A stretch of 64,000 nucleotides of DNA, taken from Conchocele bisecta. Taxonomy: Eukaryota; Mollusca; Bivalvia; Lucinida; Thyasiridae. The notes under the pieces are model-generated. The model saw nothing but the letters and a program-made list of their open reading frames with translations. It searched no databases and was not told the origin of the DNA. Of this stretch, positions 28,101-40,100 are shown piece after piece. How positions within the stretch are numbered: position 1 is the stretch's first letter; the number at the start of each line of letters is the position of its first letter. Location: assembly GCA_029237695.1 (NCBI GenBank), contig CM055272.1:37724901-37788900 (forward strand), given 5' to 3'. A program made the position numbers and the translations under genes.

Positions 28101-31100
28101 GTTTCGTATACATAGTACCACACCCACTAGACAGGCAGTGTCTATGTCCATGTCCACTGGTAGGACGATTTCTGAAAATATAGTTCAGAGTTTGTGATAG
28201 CTAGTAGATATTTAGATGCTAGTACCAAGCCAACAAGACATGCAGTGTCTATATGTACATCCACTGGTAGATTTGCTTGTTTGTTTATTGGTGTTTAATG
28301 GCCTATCAACAGCTACGGTCATTTAAGCCAGGCCAACGGGTTCGATCCCGTATGTAACCTGCTGCATTGGGGGGGAGGGGGGGGGGGGGGGAAGGGGGGG
28401 GGGGGGGGGGGGGAATCAGAACGGAATGCCCTGAAATCAGAATAACCTGACCTGTAGCCCATTTCACCAACATTGCAAAGTATACTTTTTTATAGCAAAG
28501 TATACTTTGAGGGAGTAATCATTTATTTTTCCTGAAATTCATTATTTCATATAGAACTAACGACGGCATATATTTGATGATTAAAAGTATGCAGAATTAT
28601 TATGCTGAATTTATTACATTATCACAGCCAAATTGGCTGTGATAATGTAATAAATTCAGTATAATAAAAATTAATAAATTTATCCTAAAATTGAAAATTT
28701 CTCTCCCAAAGTATACTTTGCTGGAAAAGTATACTTTGCAATGTTGGTGAAACGGGCTACTGGTGACAGGTCCATACAACACCAAAGCCACTTCCCCTAA
28801 AATAGGATTACGAATAATCGTAATACTCACATATGTAAAATTTTCCAAGTGTGTGGGCTTGTGACCTTGACTCTGGGATTAGCGGGGGTGGCACGAATAT
28901 GAATTTGTCACAGGGTAGAGGTCCATTGGAGCAATGCGAGTGTGAAATGTGAAGCAGATACAAGAAAGGAAGTACAAGTTATAACTGATTTCTCTGATGT
29001 TAAGTTTTGTAAAGAGACTAAGTATTTGATCTTGACCTTGGGATCAGCGGGGGTTGGATGGTCGTGAATTTGGCACAGCATGGTAGTAGAGCCTTACAGG
29101 AATTCATGTGTGAAATATTAAGCATTTTAGATGAAGGAAATAGAAGTTATAACAATATTTCTCTAATGTTAAGTTTTGTAAAAAGACTAAGTATTTGACC
29201 TTGACCATGGGATCTGCAGGGGTTGGACGGTCCTGGATTTGGCACAGCATGGTAGTAGAGCCTTACAGAAATGCACGAGTGAAATATTAAGCATTTTAGA
29301 TGAAGGAAATAGAAGTTATAACATATTCTATTTTCTGATGTTAAGTTTTGTAAAGAGACTAAGTATTTGACCTTGACCTTGGGATCAGCAGGGGTTGGAC
29401 GGTCGTGGATTTGGCACAGCATGGTAGTAGAGCCTTACAGGAATGCACAAGTGAAATATTAAGAATTTTAGATGAAGGAAATAGAAGTTATAACATATTT
29501 CTCTGATGTTAAGTTTTGTAAAGAGACTAAGTATTTGACCTTGACCTTGGGATCAGCGGGGGTTGGACGGTCATGGATTTGGCACAGCATGGTAGTAGAG
29601 CCTTACAGGAATGCATGTGTGAAATATTAAGCATTTTAGATGAAGGAAATAGAAGTTATAACAATATTTCTCTGATGTTAAGTATTTGACCTTGACCTTG
29701 GGATCAGTGGGCGTTGGACAGTCGTGGATTGGCACAGCATGGTAGTAGAGCCTTACAGGAATGCACGAGTGAAATATTAAGCATTTTAGATGAAGGAAAT
29801 AGAAGTTATAACAATATTTCTCTGATGTTAAGTATTTGACCTTGACCTTGGGATCAGTGGGGGTTGGACGGTCGTGGATTGGCACAGCATGGTAGTAGAG
29901 CCTTACAGGAATGCACAAGTGAAATATTAAGCATTTTAGATGAAGGAAATAGAAGTTATAACATATTTTTCTGATGTTAAGTTTTGTAAAGAGACTAAGT
30001 ATTTGACCTTGACCTTGGGATCAGCGGGGGTTGGACGGTCGTGGATTTGGCACAGCATGGTAGTAGAGCATTACAGGAATGCATGTGTGAAATATTAAGC
30101 ATCTTAGATGAAGGACATAGAAGTTATAACAATATTTCTCTGATGTTAAGTTTTGTTAAGAGACTAAATATTTGACGTTGACCTTGGGATCAGCGGAGGT
30201 TGGACGGTCGTGGATTTGGCACAGCATGGTAGTAGAGCCTTACAGAAATGCATGTGTGAAATATGAAACATTTTAGATGAAGGGAATAGAAGTTATAACA
30301 ATATTTCTCTGATGTTAAGTTTTGTACAAAAGAGACCCAAGTATTTGACCTTGACCTTGGGATCAGCGGGGGTTGGACGGTCGTGGATTTGGGACAGCAT
30401 GGTAGTAGAGCCTTACAGGAATGCATGTGTGAAATATTAAGCATCTTAGATGAAGAAAATAGAAGTTATAACAATATTTCTCTGATGTTAAGTTTATTGA
30501 CAGACAGATGAACGGACGCACAGATGGACGGACGGACAACCTGACTCCAGTATACCCCCCCACAACTCGCATGATCCCACCTGCAACCCACTCCACTGGT
30601 AGAACAATTTCTGAAAATATTCATGGTTTTAATCTACGATAGCATCCCTTCATCCCCTTTCTACCAGTAGTATACACAGTACCACACCCACTAGACAGGC
30701 AGTATCTATGTCCACATTGACTGGTAGGACGATTTTTCAAAAATATTGAATGATTGTGTATATGATAGCTGGATCAAAGTTTTCATATATATATCCTCTC
30801 TCACTGGAATTTAACTCGGCCAATAGGGGTACAGCATTCCGATTACATAGAACCACGCCCACTGTACAGGCAGTGTCCATGTCCACATGAATGTGCAGGA
30901 CGATTTATAAAATGTATTACCCAACAGGTTAGCCAACTGGAAGCTGAGGAATGACGGCGGACTGTGTGAATGCTGACAGATCAATGTCAGCGATACTCAA
31001 CCGTATACGTGGCTGTGACTGGAGAAGTTGGATATGCGATTTGAAATAGGATTTGCGACCAGTGTAGAGCCAGATCAGCCTGTGCATCCACACAGTCTGA

Positions 31101-34100
31101 TCAGGATCTGCACTGTTCGTCACCGTTGTCTTACCCAGCAGGTTAGCCAGCAGGAAGCTGAGGAAGGATGGCGGACTGCGTGAATGTTGACAGATCAATG
31201 TGAGACTTGTGGCTGCTGTACGTCTACATGCGGCCATACTCGACCTCAGGTTTGGCAGAAATGCCTTCAGCAGCATCTGAAACACAACGTAGAAATGGAC
31301 CACAATCTCACAAAACCATGCTTGTTTGAACGAGCGATTTATTTTCCAGAGCATCGTGCATCAAATACACACATTTTTTTAATTTGACACAACAAAATTA
31401 ATTTTTTTTATTATATAGGATAACACACCATTTTGTCAGAAGAGACCAATTTGGACACACAACCCAAAATGGTAGATAAAATACTCTTGTTCGGACCACA
31501 AAAGAGACATTTTCAATAATTGCAGACCCTGGCTTATAAAACTTTCTAAGCATGGTCTCGATTTGTACCTGAAATCTTGCAGTATGATTGGCCGCCACTG
31601 ATGGTAAACATATGGAGCTAGATTGGTCAAGACGGAAATATTCTCAGTATCTACCAATTATACTGTGTGATTTTGAGAATTATCAGTTATTGAAGGACAT
31701 ACAGAATATCAACTTGATGGACTGGAGGATGCGTAGTTCGATCTGGATTAATACCAAGAGAGACGATGCTGGTATTCCCCACTTATTAGATTGCGAAGCA
31801 CACTTGTAGATCAGTAACTAAACTGACAACAAAGTGAAAGTGAATGGGTTTTACCGTCCCAGCAACTCACAACACATATTCACACTGACCTTGACCTCTG
31901 TATCGTTGGCGAACATCATGAGGGCGGGGCATATTTTCTGCATGGCGAGCAGCAGAGTCTCCTGTATACCCTCGTCTTGTCGGTGACAGGTCCGCGACAG
32001 GCACGGCAGGAGGTTCACGATGTACGGCCTGCAGGAAGATATTACACAAATTGTGCCAGATTGATATCGTTGACGTCTGATTGTGGTAAATATAGGGGTG
32101 TACACAAACGCATGCGTTAATCTTGCCCAGATGTCAACGTTTCCAAACATCTAACGGAAATCTCAACTCGCAATCAAGCGCTAATGTTACCCAGGTGTCA
32201 ACACTTCAGAACATCTATTTACAATCTCAACTCACAATCAAGCGGTTTGATTGACTGTGCCGGAGCTGTTGCACACCTCAGGCTCAGCCAATCAATCTGC
32301 GTAATATCAAGCACAATATCCAAACATTTAGAAAGAAAACAATTGACAACTATTAGCAAGATTGGCGCAGACGGTGGAGTATGGTCACTGGGTGTATTCA
32401 GACGGTGGAGTATGGTCACTGGGTATGTTCAGACGGTGGAGTATGGTCACTGGGTATGTTCAGACGGTGGAGTATGGTCACTGGGTATGTTTAGACGGTG
32501 GAGTATGGTCACTGGGTATGTTTCAGACGGTGGTGTCATGTCATGGTATGTCAGGGACAGGTGGAGTATGGTCACTGGGTATGTTCAGACGGTGGAGTAT
32601 GGTCACTGGGTATGTTCAGACAGTGGAGTATGGTCACTGGGTATGTTCAGACGGTGGAGTATGGTCACTGGGTATGTTCAGGTACTTTTCCTTAAAGCCC
32701 CAATACGGCTCAAGTTGCCGAATTTGGCCTCCTATTGGGTTTTCCCACACATAAATCCAACAGGTTTCTATTTACACACACTTTGAAACTGTTTGCATTC
32801 ATTTTGGTACAAAAATGAGTTTGTAGTCGATGAAAATATAAATATTTGTTGATAAACAAACAGCAGGTGCGTGTTCAAAGTCCGATCGATTTTCCGATAG
32901 ACGCTCGGGTCAACTGCTCAACTCCCTGATTCGCGGCCGATGAATTCCGATAGCCGGAGTTGATCGACTCGCTTCCGAGCCGAAGCCGTTGGGTTACGGA
33001 AATTAATTTGTCAATATTGACATTTTGCACTGAGTGGTACACAAAACAAGTTTTTGTGGTCTTCACATTGCGATTAAGATGTAAATCTCAAGACTTGAGA
33101 TGTATCTATTAGGCAGTATATGTTAGTTTTGTGTACTAAATCAGTTGCCAAACATGTTTTTGTGTTTGAAAAAATCGGAAAATTGTAATACTGAGCCATT
33201 CAGGGCCTTTAAGGAAATATAGTTGTTTTTCCATAAACTGATAATATAATTAACAAGACAAGGCGATCGCCAGGGAGTGTCTCACCCACTAAATGAGGCG
33301 TGGTCAAGGTCAGACTATGAGGAAGTTCAAAATTATTGATACAAAGGTCACGGTCACACAAATGACAGTCGGTGGATAGCCATGTGAAAAAGCTATTGAT
33401 GAAATTTGGTAATGATCCGACCAAGAGATATGTGGCTACAACCAAAATTTACGTCCCACAAAGGTTAAGGTCACCAAGGTTAAGGTCAAGGTCACCCGAA
33501 TATCAGTGGGTGGATAGCCATGAATGTGAGAAAGCTATTGATAAAATTTGGTAATGATCCGACTAATGGATCAAGAGATAGGTGAATTTTGGCTACGTCC
33601 AAAATTTACGTCCCAAATTGTTGAGGACACTGATGATGCCGCCGGAATTGTGACCGCTATGTCTCACTTTCCACTATCCACTGTCGGCACACAAATATCC
33701 CCCGTAGCAGATTGGAGAAACTGCGACAAACTTCTTAACTGGAGCCATGGAAGAACACAGTCTTAACACTATATGCCTTCTGGATCTACTGAGACAGGGG
33801 GCATAAAAACTACAATCAGAGCTCCAGATAAGTTTTGTTTCTAAAGAGTATTATACCCACATATTTCAAATTCAATGCGCATTTTACTTTTACAAATGTA
33901 TTATAGATTTTCGTCCTTATTAAATAGAGAACAAATGATAAAAACATACAACACATTTATAAATTCACTTATTTGAGCTGCAAACACTCATAGTTCCAGA
34001 TAAGGTGCCTATTTGCGTAAATACGCAATTAAAAAATGCAAAAACATAATTAAAATCAGAGCCAATGCGTACCAAAAATCAATTAAAATGTCCAGTATGC

Positions 34101-37100
34101 AATAATTTTTTATCCTGTAGTGTACTCCTCAAATATATTGTCAGTCTGTCGTGTACTGCTAGATTTGTTCATAATATTATATACAATCCTACAAAATCAT
34201 CGCCGATGATCTGTGCGGTCGGCCGTTCATTGTTTACAAAGTCTGGTCCCGGCTTTAGCTGCGGACAATGTATCACTGTGTTTCACCGATAACGGCTGAA
34301 AACCAGTCTTCGGGTGTATTCGATTTGAACTCCAGGATTTAGCGCGAGCAATTCCGACTCTCAGCGGGAAAAAATGGGTCCAAGTCGATACGAAACTCTA
34401 GTAGCCCACCACACGGCAGTTGTTTCGCGTACCGTTCAAGTTAATGGTCCCAAATCAAGAATTTACACCCTTATCGCATTGCCCATTTTCGCCCATATTG
34501 ATTTTGAAGAAAAAAATCGTACATGACAGGGCCTATCAATTATGGCGAAATTTGACACAAACTTCAGAGCTCATGCGAGCCGGAATTGAATCCCCCTTTA
34601 CCTCTGAATTTGTTGTCACAATCCACGTCATTTACGGAAAATATTACTGATTTTCAAATCAATAATTGTGGAAAAAAACGGCGATGCTATACTAATGTGA
34701 ATCATTAATAGTCTATTTTCTTAAATTAAAATCGATGTGAAACTGCTTGTTTCAGCGAACCCCAAGTCCACTCAAGGAGCTGCAACGAAAAACTTCCGTA
34801 GACATTCGTAAACGACTATCCGCACGGATAAAAAAAATGGTACAGTTGAATTTGCCAAAGGGGAGGGCGGGGCACAGCAGACACTATATTGTTTTGATTT
34901 GTCAGGTTTATATTTTATGTGTGGGACAGTATCATAAGTAATAATTAAAATATGGTAACATTATTACTATTTCGACCAACGCACACGTTGAATAAATGGT
35001 GGTCGTATTAACTAAAATACGACGAGTTGAACGGCACCCGAATACATCAATTAATATAATCGTAGTAGCGATAGACACCAGGGCTGTACAAATTTATTTT
35101 TTAGCCACTTGTCCCGGACAAGTGACTTGAAAAAAGTGACTTGCCCTGACTTGTCCTGGAAAATATAATTTTCAGGGCAAGTAATTTTGAAAAAGTGCGC
35201 AGTGAGACGAAAACGATAACATACATAAAATAAATCAACCATTGATCGCCGCAGAATATTTTCGCTAATTCGCTAATTACTTACAAATTTGATTAAAGTA
35301 ATATAATCAGGGTCGCTGTAGATTGCGCTGCGATTCGCCAGGACTCCCGCGGCATTATCGATCGATAAAGTGGTCAGTTTTGGGATTAAGTTTATGACTG
35401 TCCGATTCCAAAAAACGGGCTTGTGGCGGGACGTTCTAACAGAAAATAGTGACTTGCCCGGGACTAAATTCCAGCATAGAGGCACTTCCCTGAGATTAAC
35501 GCCGACTTGTCCCGGGCGTCGGGCGTTCCAATTTGTACAGCCCTGGACACTATAAATAACACAATCGGATCGCATCAGCTTTTTTGGTAGAAAATTGGTG
35601 ACACATGGGGCAACAAAATGGCGTACAGTGTTGATCATGCTGAGGCACAGGCTGATCTGGATCTATACTGGTAGCAAAACCCATAACCCCCATTTCTCCA
35701 GTCACATCCACATCTATAGTGCTGTAGTTGGGTTAAAGTGTACCTGCATTTCTGTGGCCGGATGAGGTGAGCCATACAGGCAAACCTCCATAGAGCCGCA
35801 CGCAGACAGCGGGCCGCGGAGTTCTTCTTGATCTCCTTATACAGCTCCACCTGTAGGCGGCCCAGGTTTGTCTCCAGCAGCGTCTAGTCGTACATAATAA
35901 TAGTGCGAGACGATTATCATGAAATAATGCACAAGTGATTGGTTGTTCCCAATCACTTATTGGTTGTTCCCAATCACTTGTGCATTATTTCAAGATAATC
36001 TGTAGAGAGCCCAGTAGCCGATTTCACTAACATTGCAAAGTATACGTTTCTAGCAAAGTATACTTTGAGGGAGTAATCATTTATTTTTCCTGAAATGCAT
36101 TATTTCATTTAGAACTAACTACTGCATATATTTGATGATTAAAAGTATACAGAATTATTATACTGAATTTATTACATTATCACAGCCAAAATGGCTGTGA
36201 TAATGTAATAAATTCAGTATGATAAAAATTAATAAATTTATCCTAAAATTGAATATTTCTCTCTCAAAGTATACTTTGCTAGAAAAGTATACTTTGCAAT
36301 GTTGTTGAAATAGACTACAGGTTTGTCTCCAGCAGCGACTAGTCATACATGTACATAATAACCAGGTGAGAGTAGTATCATGAAATAATGCACAAGTGAT
36401 TGGGTCGATTGGTTTCACAATAATCAGCTGTAGAGAGCACAGGTTTGTCTCCAGAAATGTCTAGTTATACAGAAGGTGAAACGAGTACCATGAAATAATA
36501 CACAAGTGACGGGTCGACGACCGACAACACAATCACTTGTGAATTATTGGACGATAATCAGCTGCAGAGACCACATGTTTATTCAGGGAGGTGAGACGAG
36601 AATCATTCATGAAATAATGCACAAGTGATTGGGTTCTTCCCATTCCTTCCCATTCACTCGTGTGAATTATGTGACCCCAGATTTGTCTCCAACAGCGTCT
36701 AGTTGGACATAATCATGATTGATTATAATCATGTTGATTCGATGATTGGTTGGTTGAATGTGGACTTATGGCCATACAAGTACATGGTCACATACAGATA
36801 TCATGGGAGGATTGGAGAACAAACCACATTATTACCCAACGTCCCTATATAAGTTGATATTACATAGTTGACTATTTCCCTAGATTTTGACATGTCTGGG
36901 AAAGTTTCAAGTGCCTGGGCAATAGTTCTGCGTGCCTGTCAAATAGACAAAATTATTACCCAACTCCCTATATAAGTCGATATTACATAGTTTTGACTAA
37001 TTCTCAGGGTTTTGACTAGTTCTGCGTGCCAGGGCAATAGTCACGTGCCTGGGCAATAGTCAAAACTATTTCACCCCTGATTTTTGTCGAAGGTTTTTGT

Positions 37101-40100
37101 CATAAAATTCAACCTAGTTTAGATCGGTCAGTCAATATGCCAAAGTTACGTTCATTGTGTCACATACACGGTTTACAGGTTCAGTAGTAAAACAGTTATT
37201 TCATTGTCTTTCGGGGAACAGTCAAAACATATTGCCCCTCGGTGCTGTGGACGACCCGATGCACTATTGCCTTCTGCCTTGGGCAATAGTACCTCGCATC
37301 GTCCACAGCACCGAGGGGCAATATGATTTGACTGTTCCCTGAATGACCATGAAATAACTACCGGTATACTATTTTCACCCCTAAAAATCGTGACGTCTTG
37401 AAGTTTATCTAAGAACTAGAAATGTGGCCTGTCGGCACACGAATGCCCCCGCTGGCACCCAAAGAAAACGAGGCATATTTGATTATAAGCCATTTACCCA
37501 AGCGCTAAGGTTTTTAACGCACCAAGTCTGTGACCTTGACCCTGGGCTTAGTGGGGGCGGGACAAATGTGGATTTGTCACAGGGCGGTAGAGGACCATTG
37601 TAGCAATGCGTGTGTGAAATGTGAAGCAGATCCGAGCAAGGAAACACAAATTATAAGCCATTTAACTGAATGTTAAGGTTTCAAACACACCAAGTCTGTG
37701 ACCCTTGACATGGGCTTAGCAGGGCGGGACGAATGTGGATTTGTCACAGGGCGGTAGAGGACCATTGTAGCAATGCGTGTGTGAAATGTGAAGCAGATCC
37801 GAGCAAGGAAACACAAATTATAAGCCATTTAACTGAATGTTAAGGTTTCAAACACACCAAGTCTGTGACCTTGACCCTGGGCTTAGCAGGGGCGGGACGA
37901 ATGTGGATTTGTCACAGGGCAGTAGAGGACCATTGGAGCAATGCGTGTATGAAATGTGAAGCAGATCCGAGCAAGGAAACAGAAATTATAAGCCATTTAC
38001 CAATGTGGATTTGTCACAGGGCGGTAGAGGACCATTGGAGCAATGCGTGTGTGAAATGTGAAGCAGATCCGAGCAAGGAAACAGAAATTATAAGCCATTT
38101 ACCCAGCGTTAAGGTTTCGAACGCACCAAGTCTGTGACCTTGACCCTGGGCTTAGCGGGGGCGGGACGAATGTGGATTTTTCACAGGGTGGTAGAGGACC
38201 ATTGGAGCAATGCGTGTGTGAAATGTGAAGCAGATCCGAGCAAGGAAACAGAAATTACAAGCCATTTACCCAGCGTTAAGGTTTCGAAAGCACCAAGTCT
38301 GTGACCTTGACCCTGGGCTTAGCGGGGGCGGGACGAATGTGGATTTGTCACAGGGCGGTAGAGGACCATTGGAGCAATGCGTGTGTGAAATGTGAAGCAG
38401 ATCCGAGCAAAGACACAGAAATTACAAGCCATTTACATGAGCGTTAAGGTTTCAAATGCACCAAGTCTGTGACCTTGACCCTGGGCTTAGCGGGGGCGGG
38501 ACGAATGTGGATTTGTCACAGGGCGGTAGAGGACCATTGAAGCAATGCGTGTGTGAAATGTGAAGCAGATCCGAGCAAGGAAACAGAAATTATAAGCCAT
38601 TTACCCAGCGTTAAGGTTTCGAACGCACCAAGCCTGTGACCTTGACCCTGGGCTTAACGGGGGCGGGACGAATGTGGAATTGTCACAGAGCAGTAGAGGA
38701 CCATTGGAGCAATGCGTGTGTGAAATGTGAAGCAGATCCGAGCAAGGAAACAGAAATTATAAGCCATTTACCCAGCGTTAAGGTTTCGGGACGTAGGTAC
38801 GTACGGACGCCGGTAACACTATATGCCCCCCTCACCATTCGGTGGCGGGGGCATAAAAATCATCCTAAAATTGAAAATTTCTCCCTCAAAGTATACTTTG
38901 CTAGGAAAGTATACTTTGCAACGTTGGTGAAATAGGCTACTGGAGCTCTGTGTCATGTCTCAAGGGAATGCCACCATCTAGGGTGGGGTAACATACGTGG
39001 CTGTGACTGGACATGATAAATGCGGCTTATGGGATTTGTGTCCAGTGTGTACTTCTGCTCAAATAGCACACTCATGTAGCCTGATAATGATCTATATTGC
39101 TTGTCAGAAGCACTTTGGGAATTTACATGAAGTTAATGGAATGGCGAACAGCGTAGATCCTGATCAGACTGTGCGGTTGCACAGGCTGATCTGGATCTAC
39201 ACTGGTCGCAAACGTTATACTCTCCATTTCTTCAGTCAAAAGCACATATACCTTGATCAGCCTGTTAAGGCACTCGTCCGCCACCATTCGGATATCTGCC
39301 TCTGCATCATCACACATGGTCATAAACATCTCCATAGCGATGCCGAGGAACTTCGGGAAGTCGGACACCGTTCTACAAGTGAGGAAACAACAAATGTGGT
39401 GAAGCTCATCAAACTGTCTACAAATGGCATAGACCGGACACAGCCACAGATCAGAAGGTAGTCGGTGAAAGAATGCTATAGACAAAGTTTTATGAGTAAC
39501 AGCTACATATCAAGAGGTAGACATAGGCCTGCCCCATAGCAGTCTCCGCGAAACTGCCAAATTTTTACAAGACATTCGGTCTGGTAAACTTGAACTTTTT
39601 ACCAGAACGGACAAAAATTTACCAGACCAAATTATTTTTTTAGAAAAAACAAGAAACGAGGCAAAGCCACGAAGGCCAGGTTTTTTCCAAGCATAGACAC
39701 TTGGATAACATAATTATACCCACTTTTTGTAGACTAGATGGCCGTGGCCTGCATGTCGCGCCTTGGGGCGAGGCATGGACACTAAAAAAATAGATATAGT
39801 AGATGGAAAAACTTTAACCAAAAAACTTTAACCGGACACACGGACGAACGGACGGACGTATGCCAAAATGCCGACGATATCGCGCTTTCCGCAAGCAGGT
39901 GTGACAATGATGATAAACACCCATGTGAAGTATCAAGGTATTGGATGAAGCAGTTGCAAGAGATATAGTACACGAAAAAAATTTAACAAAAAAACAAAAA
40001 AATTCAAAGTAATTTGAACTTGACATAGGGCACAGGATCGCGCTTTCTGCAAGCAGGTGCGACAATGATGATAAACACCCATGTGAAGTATCAAGGTATT

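Noticed and set aside
29147..30596. Minus-strand frames with repeated RLYYHAVP
   Set aside because: The ~155-bp tandem unit is open in one frame; the same peptides appear in unrelated copies at 47743-48166, as expected for a repeat.
30918..30996. Alternative exon 6
   Set aside because: Only the 3' half is present and no acceptor with a matching phase was found; treated as a duplicate fragment.
32184..32786. 200-codon frame with EYGHWVCSD repeats
   Set aside because: 31-bp minisatellite in HTT intron 4; the period is not a multiple of three, and the peptide shifts frame.
35273..35638. 121-codon minus-strand frame inside the CAGGGCTGTACAAATT element
   Set aside because: Crosses the element end into flanking DNA and has no transposase motif; probably chance or a fossil.
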